A stretch of 64,000 bases of DNA from Plantago ovata. Its lineage: Eukaryota; Streptophyta; Magnoliopsida; Lamiales; Plantaginaceae. Below are positions 1 to 10,249 of the stretch, piece by piece. The stretch is taken from positions 51,620,913-51,684,912 of the forward strand of contig CM051456.1 of the NCBI GenBank assembly GCA_028274465.1, in the 5' to 3' direction. The translations under genes and the position numbers were made by a program. Numbering within the stretch: position 1 is the first letter of the stretch; each line of letters starts with the position of its first letter. The notes beneath the pieces are model-generated. The model had not been told where the DNA came from. It did no database searches and saw nothing but the letters and a program-made list of their open reading frames with translations.

Positions 1-277
1 CTAGTGTTTGTAGTCTTGTATTTAGGGACATGTTTGGTCTTCCCTATTATAGGTTCCCGCAACATTAACGCTCAGGCACTCTTTTTCCCAGGCACGGGTT
101 TTTCCCAATGGGTTTTTCCGTGATTGGATTTTAACGAGGCCCGCGGTTGCAACCAAGCTACGTTCTCTAGTAGTTTGGGTTAGTTAGCATCTGTGAGTTT
201 ACGCTGTTCTTTGCTTTTGTATACTCTTTGTACTCTTTTCCCGTTTAATATATTTGCACCATTCATTCAAAAAAAAT
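1..277 (+). mobile_element. LINE-like 3' tail
   Basis: The window opens inside a non-coding stretch that resembles the 3' end of a plant L1-type LINE. It has a block with repeated 'ggtttttcc' followed by 'ttttaacgaggc', then a T-rich stretch with 'tttgtactcttttcccg', and ends in 'caccattcattc' plus a short A-tract near 270-277. No reverse transcriptase is visible because the element would begin left of the window. The call rests on general resemblance of the tail and the A-tract. A degenerate LTR end is an alternative. Confidence 0.4.
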
Positions 278-395
278 GAAAATCATTAATTAAGTTAAAA
301 TAAGATTTATAACTTAATCTATATTAAATAAAATATCAATTGGATTGATAAATATTTAATTTAATAGTATTGAGAATGTTCTATTTGATAGAATT

Positions 396-436
396 AATTA
401 ATTAAGTTGAATTGAATTCAATTGACTTAATTAATC
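396..436. repeat. AT-rich palindrome centred on GAATTC
   Basis: Two arms of about 20 bases pair almost perfectly around GAATTC at 414-419. It lies within AT-rich DNA (about 278-1184) in which I recognise no gene. It could be the core of a decayed miniature element, but no terminal repeats or target duplication were found. Confidence 0.45.
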
Positions 437-1184
437 TATGCTTTTAGAAAGTAAATTAATTAAACTAGATTTAATTAATAAAAGAAGAAAAGAATAATTA
501 AATTAAATTAAATTTAATTTAAGTAAAGTTAGAAAGTGCATTTGAACCAATTTAGAATAAAGTTCAAGTGGTAAAAGCCCAAAAGAAAATGATTGGTAGT
601 AGTGGGTTTCGAACCCATGACCTCCATCTCATTAGCTAGCATACCAGCCGAATGGACCAGGCCCATGTAAAATATAATATGCGTGTTACACATATATATC
701 CATCAGATGCGGCTGGACAAATACATACTAAGGTGAAACGTGTTGCTAGGGTTGTGGCTTTGAGCTCTCTTCATCTTTTGGGTCTCTTCTACACGGTTGT
801 ATTCGTTCTAACTCTTTTCATTTATTCTTTGATTAATTCTCATTTATTATGATCTTTGAGATTTCTTGTTTTGCTTAATGTAGATTTTGAATATGGATTT
901 CCTAGCATCCATGGAGAATTCATCAACGAAGAATTGAACTACGTTTGACTTGATCCTGAGGGTACGTAGGCAGCTTAGAATTGTTCTGAGTTCAGTCAGA
1001 TTCTTTAGAAGATCATCATCAATTGTTCTTCGAAGAACAAATTTATGTAATGGAAGCTTGACAACAGGTAAGTTATTTATATGGAGCATGTTAAATAATC
1101 ATTCATTCAACGATCCATGTAGGAATTTTTTTGAATTCCGCTGCATTAACCTTAGAAGTAATTTTCTACAATTACTAACACCTT

Positions 1185-1421
1185 TACCCCTTCGAGAAGG
1201 CGGCTCTCCGCAACGCTTCTTGGGTTAAGGTGAACGATCCAGTTATCGGGCGACCAGCTGACTTCGTCGAGCCTGAGCAGGTTTTGTACGAGAAGGCTAT
1301 CAAGGAATCTCATGCTCAGGAGCGGGACGCGGCTGAGATCCAAGAGTTGCTGAGCCCGGTGCGGGGAGGAACTAGCACGAGTGTCCCAGTCACTGACCTC
1401 TCCGGTAGTCGGGCCCGCTGA
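1185..1421 (+). pseudogene. C-terminal coding fragment of unknown protein, probably transposon-derived
   Basis: An open frame of about 79 codons runs from about 1185 to a TGA at 1419-1421. It has no plausible start; the first in-frame GTG at 1230 is not convincing. The frame is acidic and helical, with segments such as 'FVEPEQVLYEKAIKES' and 'RDAAEIQELLSPV'. Base composition is clearly richer in GC than the flanks, which supports past coding. It looks like the last exon of a longer protein, possibly the gag or accessory protein of a retrotransposon. A CACTA element inserted just downstream separates it from a possible 3' region containing 'caataaaa' near 5690. I do not recognise the family. 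Confidence 0.35.
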
Positions 1422-1564
1422 ATCGAAGAGCTTGAAGGCCGAATATGCTCGGTGATGTTGTAAACTTTATTTTTTCTGTACTTGGCATTTTTTCCGAACA
1501 ATATTCCTTGTTTTCTATTCGGCCCTTGGTGGCACATGTTGAAACATCACTACAAGGAACAGGC

Positions 1565-1905
1565 CATTTAGTGACGGATGGATCCGTCGCTAAATGATGT
1601 CGATCGGTCGCTAATAATAGCTAGCGACCGATCGGTGTTTTTAGCTACGGATAAAATCATCGTCGCTAAACCGTTAATCGCTAGCGAATTAGCGACCGAT
1701 GAGTTTTCCGTCGCGAATTAGTGACGGATAATGAGGTTGACTTTTAGCAACCGATGACTTATCCGTCGCAAAAGTCCCCGGAGATCCAGCGACGGATGAG
1801 TAATTCGTCGCTGGGTCTCCGGGACCTTTTACGACGGATAAGTCATCCGTCGATGGACTCTGGAGCTCCTAGCGACGGATGAAGTCATCGGTTGCTATTT
1901 TCTTT
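1565..1905. repeat. CACTA left subterminal repeat array
   Basis: Many copies of a motif close to 'AGCGACGGATGAGTCATCC' lie in direct and inverted orientation and form short hairpins. In the CACTA family such subterminal repeats bind the TNPA-type protein. The same motif fills the right end. Confidence 0.88.
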
Positions 1906-2153
1906 TTGTTAATTTTTTAGATATAATAATGAGAACCAAAATCAAATGCAACCTGTTCAATTAAGCAACATGTTACAGAAATTCTATAGACCAAATAAAC
2001 CAAAAGATAATCCAAAAAAATCATAATAAATGTACCAAAACCCTCCATACATATAATAATAATTATACGTACACAATACTAATCCAAAATAATATCATAG
2101 TGTACACAGTATTCATGTAGAAAATAGTAAATAGAGTCGAAAAGGATAGGGGA

Positions 2154-3922
2154 TCATGGAGAGGGAGGTGGATCCATCCCCAGCTTCGCATACAGCTCAG
2201 CAAACATAGTACCATATTTAGCCTTCTGCACAGCCTGCTCCGCCTTCTGCGCAGCCTGCTCCGCAGCTAGCCTCTTCACCTCCTCATCCTTCTCCTGCAA
2301 CTGAAGTAAGAGGGTCTGCTCTCGAGCGGAAGCTGCTGCTGAAGATGATGAAGATGTACTGGCACGGGAACGACGAGTCGGTCTCGAGTCCAATTCAGGG
2401 ACGGCTGCTGCACTCCCCAGTCCCAAGCGATGGCCCTTCTCGTCTGGAGGATTCACCTCGAGGAAAATGGCCTTCATTTCCTCAACAGTGAGATCCTGAT
2501 TACGAATCCTGTCCTCGTAGGCCGTCTGAAATTATAAATCAAGAGTATAAGGTGTTAGTTATGTTGTTAATTAGTTATGAAATCATCAGTATTTAATAAA
2601 CACATGTATTGTTGAACTTACCGCAATTGCTGTGGCGTCGTCACACAACCACTGTCTGTCCTTGGCCTTCTGAGATCTCGAGAACAAGGTGAATAGGAGA
2701 CTCTCCTTATCCTTCAACTGAATGACACATGAAAGCATCATATACTTAGTTTGAAAGTTCGAAATGCAAGTAAATAACAAGTATAAGAATGATGAATTCA
2801 CAAAGTTAATACACTTACCTCTGTCTCACATGTGCTGTAGCGATCGACTCAGAGCCAAAACGGTGTGTCACCAGGGTACGGCTCCCATCATTCGGCTGCT
2901 TCTTCCTGTTATCAGTGTTCTGGTCAGCCTGCGCCTGGACTCTCTCGTTAGTCCAATACACCTTCCACGCCTCCCAAATTTCATCTCCGGGCCAATCACC
3001 AGTACGTGGACGGTTATGTGTCCACAGTTTCTTCATGTTATGAACCATGCACTTGTAAAGGGCACTACTGTGAGAGTTGAAGCTCCACCAGAGATCCATC
3101 AGCAATGCTTTCGGAAGGAAGAAATCTTTCTACACAATTACAAATAAACATCGAAACACATACGTTGGTGAATACTTAAAAACATTCAAGTATAACAAGG
3201 GGAAACAACATGTATCAAATATATAACAAGGGGAAACAACATCTATTCAAGTATATCGGTGACTAACATATCACCCAAGTTCAGTGGCTAACATACCACT
3301 CAAATATAGTGGCTACCATACCACTCACATTGTCCTATATTTCACTAAAACAATGGTGACTAACATATCACCCAAGTACAGTGGCTAACATACCACTCAC
3401 ACAAAGTGGCTAACATACCACTCACAACACAAACAATTAGGTAACTAATGTACGATTATTAACTCACCCTCAGCTCCTCGAACAGCTCTCCCTTAATTTG
3501 GTCCGGGATGCAATGCCACTGGCTGCCACCCTCTTGCGGTGGGATCATCCTGTTCCGTATTATCCCACTGAGTACTTTAGCAGCGCCCTCCCCATACAAC
3601 CTGTGAAGAACAGGTAAGTCAATAGTGAGAAGGTTAGTTCGGTATATATATATTAAAAGTTCGTAAATCAGTTAATGCTTAATACTTACTTCTCTCCATT
3701 GGGGTAAAGGACAGGGCGACCATTCCACATCAGACCATCTTCCGGCCTTTGAAAGGGACAACCGTCGTCTGGAACATGGGCCCACGGGTCGTGGAGGGAG
3801 GAATGAGGAGTCGATCCCCTACTCGACCCAGGTGGAGTCCCAAAAATAGTAGGGGAGCCCTGCTGTGAGCCCTGCCCAGTATCCTCTCTGTCGGTATCTG
3901 ACCTCTGGGACTGCGGGGTCAT
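2154..3922 (-). CDS. CACTA TNPA-like protein (Ptta/En/Spm family), five exons
   Basis: Proposed minus-strand exons are 3690-3922, 3468-3600, 2819-3129, 2622-2717 and 2154-2525, each bounded by GT/AG. The first exon is rich in Ser, Pro and Asp and includes the ATG at 3922. The middle exons carry 'LWTHNRPRTGDWPGDEIWE' and a 'GSRTLVTHRFGSESIA' block typical of Ptta/En/Spm transposase-associated proteins. The last exon ends in an Ala/Gln/Lys-rich coiled coil and 'LGMDPPPSP'. Reading phase agrees at every junction except exon 3 to exon 4, where the obvious sites leave the frame off. Either the gene is decayed or one splice site is misplaced. In this family the protein binds subterminal repeats during transposition. 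Confidence 0.62.
3180..3425. repeat. Intronic tandem repeat of about 19 bp
   Basis: Within the intron between exons 2 and 3 of the TNPA-like gene, units close to 'GTGGCTAACATACCACTCA' recur about six times with drift (GTGGCTAACATA, GTGACTAACATA, GTGGCTACCATA). Each unit contains GTGG and CCAC, so it can fold on itself. An adjacent short repeat, 'acaaggggaaacaacat', occurs twice. Confidence 0.7.
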
Positions 3923-4192
3923 GTATCGTGGCCTCCTGGGTCATGGCATCTGCAAAAAAAAGATCCGTGTTAGTACATGCACAATTGAATATAAAACATG
4001 TAAAGTCATTAAGAGATAAAGTAAGGAACGACGCTGGATATTTGGGTGGTCACGCCAGTAGGCCTGCCAATACTCATGAAGGGGAGCTGGCATCCATTCC
4101 GAAGGCGGAACTCCCAACAGTCAGTTGGCTTTCCAAGCCTCAAGTAGCATATCCCCCAACGTAGGAACTGACATCTAATAATAATCAACCTA

Positions 4193-4420
4193 TTATTTAG
4201 GGACAAAACCATTACGCTTCAAATGGTCTACAACCACCGTAGAGGGTATGTACTTACGGTTCCTACATTTCTTATGGTTGCAAGGACACTTCATCATCCC
4301 AGTACTCAAACACTCGAGTTTTGACAATGCAAATTCGACAAATGCATTGACCCCTTGTACAAACGTAGGCAAAAGTATATCTGCAATCCTACTGTACATC
4401 CAAGTACGATCGGGATTCAT
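4193..4420 (-). pseudogene. Transpos_assoc-like N-terminal domain of CACTA transposase
   Basis: A minus-strand frame starts at the ATG at 4420 and reads 'MNPDRTWMYSRIADILLPTF', then a cysteine-rich 'CPCNHKKCRN' and 'VVVDHLKRNGFVP'. This pattern (WMY, FVEFA, CPCxxCxN, HLxxxGF) is that of the transposase-associated domain at the N-terminus of CACTA TNPD proteins. It stops after 75 codons, where the family normally continues into the catalytic part. It is therefore a remnant left after internal deletion, or an exon spliced into the TNPA-like gene downstream. A coding-looking stretch at about 4010-4110 (minus) may be another surviving exon. Confidence 0.6.
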
Positions 4421-4429
4421 AATTGAATG

Positions 4430-5270
4430 CTAAACCTGGGCAATAGAAGTTTAGTACATTGCGGCGGCTAACGTATCTTTTCATCGATTATTCATTTTAA
4501 TTATCAGTTTTTTACATTGCATTATATATACTCCCAATATTTTCTAATTTAAATTTACCTATGATCGAGTTATTTTCTTCATACTTACGTTTTTTTTAAA
4601 ACAATAATTACTTATATTTATCTATATTTTATACAATTTTCATTATAATAACTACTTACAATATACTATAATTACATATATTTATCTATACTTCCATTAT
4701 AATTATACAATTTTCATTATTATAACTACTTACAATACACAATAATTTACTCATATTTCCATTATACTTATACAATTTCCAAATCTAATTAGTAATTAGT
4801 ATATCCGAAACAAAACTACACTAATTGAACAAAACTAACTACGTAATCCAACTCAATTCAAATACCAAACATAATCGAACTCAACTATAAAATACCCAAT
4901 TCATCCCAAATCTATCAATTCACCAACTAAAACTTGTGCATCCCCCCTAATTTGAGCTACACAACATAATAGATACTAGTAGAATGCATACAATTCATTG
5001 AAATAGGAAAAAAACGAAGAATACCAAAATTTAGACAAGTTAGGGTTCGAAGTTAATACCTTTGATTGCGGAAGAAAGGTTGAAAGAATTACGCAATTGA
5101 CTAGCTACACATTCGTGCTTGAAATAGCTTCGAAATGACTATAACCTTGCTTGAAATGGTGAAGAAATGAAGAAGATATGGTGGTGGCGATTTGGAGAAG
5201 AAAGGGGAGAAGAATTCGATCTGGGCGACAACAGAGTTCTGTCCGAGTCTTCTTCCCGTTAAGGAAGACG
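4430..5270. other. AT-rich 5' region of the CACTA gene
   Basis: This stretch between the Transpos_assoc-like frame and the right subterminal repeats is very AT-rich, with no convincing coding frame. It would hold the promoter and 5' leader of the minus-strand element gene. I see no distinct motif I can name. Confidence 0.4.
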
Positions 5271-5271
5271 A

Positions 5272-5615
5272 CGCAGCGACGGATGCCTCATCCGTCGCAG
5301 GATAGCGATCCGTCGCTGGCTAGCGACGGATGAGACCATCCGTCGCTAAATATCAATATCCTTTTTTTTTCTGGGTCAACGCATAGCGACGGATAATTCA
5401 TCCGTTGCTAAATAGCGACGGATAGACTTCATCGGTCGCAAAAAACAACGACCGATGAGTCATCCGTCGCTAAATAGCGACGGATGAGTCATCCTTCGCT
5501 GAACCTCCACGCCCTATGCACGCTTTATAGCGAACTGATTTTATCCGTCGCTAAGGTGTTTTATCCGTCGCTAAAATTAGCAACCGATCAGTCCGTCGCT
5601 AAATTCGGTCACTAT
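5272..5615. repeat. CACTA right subterminal repeat array
   Basis: Direct and inverted copies of GCGACGGAT / ATCCGTCGC match the array at the left end. They include hairpins of the form AGCGACGGATGA-TCATCCGTCGC. Confidence 0.88.
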
Positions 5616-5638
5616 ACACCAGAATTCTTGTAGTGCAT

Positions 5639-6287
5639 ATCTCCCTGTTGTAATATAAATTATCACCTTATATCTCTTCGCTCTTTCCTTCAATAAAAAG
5701 TTTGTTGCTCTTCGTTTCCTTGCGTATACTTGTGTTTTTTACTAACTCTTTTTCTGTTATGATGTATAACTTGATAGAGTAGTTAAAGATGTATAAGTTA
5801 GAGTCGAGGAGGGAAGTTTCTCGCGCCTTTTATCGACAGAATAATCTTCATTGGTAATACTACGAGTTAAGTTCCTCGAGCTATCAAAGTAATCAATATA
5901 CTTGTCGATTTTCTTGCCAACTTAGAAAAAACTAGTGTTGAGCCAGAAAAAACAAGTGTTGAGCTCCTCCTGCTCGATTTCTTTGCCTTCCTCATTTTCA
6001 CTTCTTTAAAAAGTGTCTCGATTAATTTTCTCAAAAGATGAGAGAGCGGGGAGCTTTAGCCCGACGTGTAAATCGGGGAGCTCTTTTTTGGATCGAGCAA
6101 GCTCTCTTGGTCGAGTAGCTTTTTATTCTGTTTTGAGTATAGTAGTTCTATACTTGAACATTTCTTTTCTTTGTTGAAAGATAGGCATTGTATTGATTTG
6201 TCAAAAATTCAATTACAATGTGGGGCTTCTCGGCCAGCTTTCTTACAACATTTTCTTAATCATACAACTTGAACCATAAGACATGAG
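5639..6287 (-). mobile_element. Probable 3' flank or LTR region of the Tat-type gypsy remnant
   Basis: No open frame is convincing here. The left part continues the DNA interrupted by the CACTA element. The right part is contiguous, once the solo LTR is removed, with the sequence downstream of the minus-strand Tat integrase. It may therefore include that element's 3' untranslated region and LTR, but I could not define an LTR boundary. Confidence 0.3.
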
Positions 6288-6292
6288 GGTAC

Positions 6293-7587
6293 TGATGAAT
6301 GTGTATTTTACACTTTCATTGGAGTCTTTTTCACCTAATTTAGCTATCCTCTATGTTAATTTAGCTATATTTTAGTATATTTTATTAGAATAGTGTCACG
6401 TTTCCCTTTAGATTTTATTTTACAGGTTTTGGTTGAAATTCGGGGATTTCCGGGCAATTATATTGAAGTTGACAAGGAATTGGTGTTCCAGAAGCCTATT
6501 TGGAGTATCTGAAGGTTTCCGGATAGGATTTGCAGTCTAGGGGTCGAATCTGGAGGTTAGAAGGCCACTAGAAGACTGAAACCGAGTCCGTAAAGGTGAA
6601 GAAATCCAAATCCGTGTCGAAAAATGCGGAATTCCGCGAAAATAACCGGGGGGGGGGGGGGGGGGTTGGGGGCGAACCGCTGCACAATGGGGCGAACCGC
6701 CCCAGAGTTATTTCGGGGCCTATATATATTGCTCAGTTTTCTCTCCGAAAAATATATCTTTCCAGACCTTCTCTCTCACCTCTCTCTATCGTTTTAGGTA
6801 GGAACTTCCCGGGGCCTGTCCTGGGAGTTCTGTAGCTTAGGGGATACTTTTTCATAGCAGTTTGGAGCTTGTAGGACGGCAATCATCCAGAGACTGACAA
6901 CCTTCGGTAACTTTGTATCTTACAGTTTTATTCTACTTATTTTATATTCTTTCAACATGTTTTCTTCTATGATTTCTGTTGATTGCATGCCTATTATGAG
7001 TAGCTAAATTTATCGTTGGTGGTAGTATGTGAATTCTTAGCGAGGGAAGATAATCATGCTAATGGCTATATCGCGCATTATACTCCGTGTCATTGCTTTA
7101 TTTCGTTGATCAGTTGTAACCAAAATTCTCGTATGTTGTATTGATTATTATGCACACCTGGACACTAGTCGACCATCAGACCAATTATCTTTGTAGTGTT
7201 GAATAATTACGGAACACATTAGGATAATCGTGTTGACTAGTCAGACCAAATTATCTTCGTAGTGCTTAATACTTGCAACAGGACACTAGATTGATTCAAA
7301 GATCTCTATGAAAGACCAAGGAATTTATGCATGATTATCGACCCATTATGTTAAGAAGGACCATACTATCACCAATCTCCATTATCTGCTGGAAAACCCC
7401 CTATTGCTTTCTGTTTGCTGTTTTTATATTCTAAATTAGATTTGATAAAGCTAGTTATAGTCCTGAGAGAACGACACTCGAGTCATTCTACTGCTACACT
7501 ACGGTTTTCGTTGTAGTTGTGGATTGCCTTTGGCTAAATAACAAATTTATTTGACTGAACCGGGACCTGACAAACTCGCGTTCATCA
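6293..7587 (+). mobile_element. Solo LTR of an Athila-like gypsy family
   Basis: The 1295-bp sequence starts TGATGAATGTG and ends GTTCATCA. It is flanked by the 5-bp duplication GGTAC (6288-6292 and 7588-7592). It aligns along its length with the two LTRs of the element at 56360-62656. It has neither primer site nor internal region, so it is a solo LTR left by recombination. It differs from the other two LTRs by many substitutions, a run of about 18 G near 6650, and small indels. It is therefore clearly older. Confidence 0.93.
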
Positions 7588-7674
7588 GGTACCTCTCACA
7601 CAAGCTTGTGAGGAATCCTTCTTGATCTTGGGCCTTTCACAGGAGCTCTTCAAAAACCTTGTTCGTTAAACAAC

Positions 7675-8035
7675 TCAGGCGTAGAACCTCTGGAGGTTGG
7701 AAGTATTCCACGGGTTCTTCAATACTCTTCCCTCCATGTCTTGGAGACGATAGCTTCCATTGGACCTTGCTTCAACTATCTTGTAGGGGCCTTCCCAGTT
7801 GGGTTGCGTCTTCCCAACTTTGCCCAGGATGTCCGCTCTTGGGAGTACTAAGTCTCCTACTTGGAAGTCTCTTTCCTTCACACCTTTGTTGTAGGTCTTC
7901 GATATCAGCGCTTGATATCTGAGAATGTTGGCCAAGGCATTGGTTCTCGCTTCACTTATCGTCTCTAGATCGAAGAGCCTCTCGGTATGATTTTCCTCGG
8001 GTTGATACCCTTGGATCCTGAGGGTTTCTACCGCC
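7675..8035 (-). pseudogene. Tat gypsy integrase C-terminal part
   Basis: The minus-strand frame contains 'ARTNALANILRYQ', 'FQVGDLVLPRADILGKVGK' and 'NWEGPYKIVEARSNGSYRL', the C-terminal DNA-binding region of gypsy integrases. It ends 'NTSNLQRFYA' at 7675. Its upstream partner is separated by the inserted Cassandra LTR. The junction codons also lack one G compared with the frame expected from 'VIPAxVAVETLRIQG', so a 1-bp deletion lies next to the insertion site. Confidence 0.85.
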
Positions 8036-8040
8036 ACTTC

Positions 8041-8324
8041 TGTAACGCCCCAGATTTCAGAAGAAGCTTAAAAGGGTTGAGAACGCTACTCATACCATCA
8101 AGGTGCACCTTTCTTTTTGGGAATCCACCTAGAAGAACTTCAGAGTTAAGCGTGCTTGCTCTGGAGCAATTCTAGGATGGGTGACCCACTGGGAAGTTCC
8201 CGGTGCGCGCACGAGTGAGGACAAAGTGCGCGGATTAGAACCCGTGTTGGCCTGTGGGGCCAGCATATCACCCCGGATAGCGCCCATGAATAACCACGCC
8301 GGCCGGATTGGTAGGGTCGTTACA
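8041..8324 (+). mobile_element. Cassandra TRIM solo LTR with 5S-rRNA-like sequence
   Basis: The 284-bp element begins TGTAACGCCCC and ends GTCGTTACA. It is flanked by the 5-bp duplication ACTTC (8036-8040 and 8325-8329). Positions about 8078-8212 resemble plant 5S rRNA. They include the box A-like AGTTAAGCGTGCTTG from 8144 and the box C-like AGGATGGGTGACC at 8174-8186. 5S-derived RNA polymerase III promoters inside the LTR are the hallmark of Cassandra elements. The second LTR and the short internal domain are missing, so this is a solo LTR. It is inserted into the Tat integrase frame. Confidence 0.93.
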
Positions 8325-8329
8325 ACTTC

Positions 8330-9279
8330 GCTGGTATGACTACTTCAGAACCGTAAACTAGCGAGAAGGGAGTCTCTCTTGTAGCTGTTTTTGAAGTTGT
8401 GCGATATGCCCATACCACTCCATCAAGCTCGTCGACCCAATCCTTGTTGGTGGCGAACCTCTTTTGCAAGTTGTTGACAAGGATTTTGTTGACGGACTCT
8501 ATTTGCCCGTTGGATTGAGGATGTCGTACCGAGGTGTACCTCCTCTCAATCTTCATTTCGTTGCACCATTCATTGAACCTTTGGCCACAAAATTGAGCAC
8601 CATTATCCGAGATGAGGACTCTCGGCAATCCAAATCGACACACGATGTTTCTCCATACAAAGTTCATCACCCTTTGTTCGGTGATAGTAGACACTGCCTC
8701 AACCTCCGCCCACTTGCTAAAGTATTCAACCGCAACTATGATGAATTTCTTTTGACCCGTGCCTGTCGAGAAAGGACCGACTATGTCGATGCCCCATATG
8801 TCGAAAGGGCAAGTGATGGTAATGGGCATGAGAGGTTTCGCCGGGACATTGATCAAATTGGCGTGCAATTGACACTCCTCGCACCTTCTTACAAATCGGG
8901 CAGCATCTTCACGAATAGTGGGCCAGTAGTATCCTTGGCGGATGATTTTTTGCGCGAGGGTTCTTCCTCCGGCATGGTCCCCGCAACTTCCTCTGTGCAT
9001 TTCTCCCAAAAAATTTTGCACTTCTTGTTCGGCGACGCATCTCAAGTGGACTTCCTCGAAGGATCTTTTGTACAAGTAGTCTCCTTGCATGATGTAGCGG
9101 CATGCGTTTCCTTTGATTTTCCTTTCTTCAGCCTTATCACGATGAAGGCTACCATTCGTGAGATAGGTAGCGATCTCTTGCATCCAACTCGGTTGAGTGT
9201 CAATTGCCAAGACGTTTGGCTTTGATGACCATAGGGATGATGCATTGATTCTCATAAGTATCACATTCCGGGTATCCAC
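8330..9279 (-). pseudogene. Tat gypsy integrase (zinc finger and catalytic core)
   Basis: The minus-strand frame of about 316 codons holds an HHCC zinc-binding motif (H in 'HRGSCGDHAGGRT', then 'CEECQLH'). The catalytic core has the first Asp in 'WGIDIVGPF', the second in 'LISDNGAQF' and the Glu in 'HPQSNGQIESVNK'. It ends at the Cassandra insertion after 'SEVVIPAK'. The catalytic residues are intact, but upstream stops and the insertion make it non-functional as part of a polyprotein. Confidence 0.88.
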
Positions 9280-9456
9280 TCCTCCGGAAGCCGAAGCTTA
9301 TTTTGATAATGCATCTGCCCTTTGATTGAGTTCTCTTGAGAATTTCTCAATTTCACAACTTCCGAATTTTTGGATTTCCTCCGTGATGGCGCTCTTGTAT
9401 TCGACCAGTGAGTCCTTCTTGGTTTTGAACTTTCCCGAGATTTGCTTCTCGGCCAA
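9280..9456 (-). pseudogene. Remnant of the second (Tat-specific) RNase H
   Basis: Minus-strand reading gives 'LAEKQISGKFKTKKDSL' and 'SRELNQRADALSK'. These match the end of the additional RNase H domain typical of Tat elements. Two TAA codons interrupt it, one at the expected Gln after 'FTDS' and one after 'ALSK'. The first half of this domain, normally present before 'FTDS', is not visible. Confidence 0.6.
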
Positions 9457-10240
9457 TTAAGAGTCAGTGAAGAGATGTAGCTTCTTCACTTCATGCCTTT
9501 TTCTTTTTGTCTGGGACATCTGTTTGATCTCTTTCAAAGCGTCTTCAAGAGCTTGCATTGGGTTATTCTGCCGTGGTTGCTCCTCAACCATCATCATGAC
9601 ATTTTGTGTCTCGGGAGGGTTTTCCTCTGAAGCTCCCTTGGAGGGATACTCTACAAGGAAATCAGCAATGACTTGGGCTTTCTTGGCCAGAGGTGCTTGA
9701 TAGTCAATGTCGTACTCGCTCAATTCGATTGCCCATCTTGCTAGCCTTACCGAGTTTTCGGGTTTTCCGAGGACTTGCTTGAGAGGTTGCTTCGTCAAGA
9801 CCACAACCTTGTGCGCTCCAAAGTAGGACTTCAGTCTCCTCGCCGTATAGACTAGAGCGAAGGATAGCCTCTCGATATCCATATATCGTGTTTCAGCTCC
9901 AGCGAGTACTTTGCTTAAGTAGTAGATGGGCAAGTGGTCGTTACCTTGAATTCGCACCAAGACCGAACTGATGGCTTCCCCAGTTGCTGCCAAGTACAAG
10001 TAAAGTACTTCTCCTTCCATCGGTTTTGATAAAAGTGGAGGGGAGAGTAGATACTCTTTGAGCTTCTCGAAGGCTTCCTCACATTCTTTCGTCCACTCGA
10101 AGTGGTTTCTCTTTCTCAACACTTTGAAGAATGGGATATTTTTCTCGGCGGACCTCGAGATGAATCTACTCAACGCAATTGACTTCCCGACCAATTGTTG
10201 TACCTCATTGATGGATTGGGGTTGAGGCAGATCGAGGATG
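9457..10240 (-). pseudogene. Tat gypsy reverse transcriptase thumb and RNase H
   Basis: The frame contains 'FEWTKECEEAFEKLKEYL', 'LPIYYLSKVLAGAETRY' and 'LARWAIELSEYDIDYQ', the connection and RNase H region that follows gypsy reverse transcriptase. It continues into a Lys/Glu/Gln-rich linker and stops after 'LHLFTDS'. Its N-terminal junction with the reverse transcriptase frame is shifted by loss of one A in an A-run at about 10246-10251. Confidence 0.85.
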
Positions 10241-10249
10241 GTCTTGATT

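Larger units (their letters stand above)
1548..5635 (-). mobile_element. CACTA (En/Spm-type) transposon, deletion derivative
   Basis: The left end reads CACTACAAGG from 1548. The right end is the inverted CACTACAAGAA ending at 5635. Both are flanked by the 3-bp duplication CAT (1545-1547 and 5636-5638), as expected for CACTA elements. Each end carries about 340 bp of subterminal repeats built on GCGACGGAT and its inverse. The interior encodes, on the minus strand, a Transpos_assoc-like domain and a spliced Ptta/En/Spm (TNPA-like) protein. I see no large TNPD-type DDE transposase (Transposase_21), so the 4.1-kb element probably depends on a relative for movement. Confidence 0.92.

Noticed and set aside
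596-660. tRNA-like B box (GGTTCGAAACC on the minus strand) that might mark a SINE or tRNA
   Set aside because: The A-box-like sequence is only about 24 bases away, far short of tRNA spacing. I cannot fold a cloverleaf and see no SINE tail.
1565-5615. Regular short repeats at 1.6-1.9 and 5.3-5.6 kb as a CRISPR-like array
   Set aside because: The repeats occur in both orientations without constant spacers and are the subterminal arrays of a CACTA element in a plant genome.
8078-8212. Possible 5S rRNA gene
   Set aside because: It is diverged, lies inside TG/CA ends with a target duplication, and fits a Cassandra LTR better than a functional 5S gene.
8464-9225. 253-codon plus-strand frame opposite the gypsy integrase
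   Set aside because: It is antisense to a clear integrase with zinc finger and catalytic core, and has no recognisable domain.
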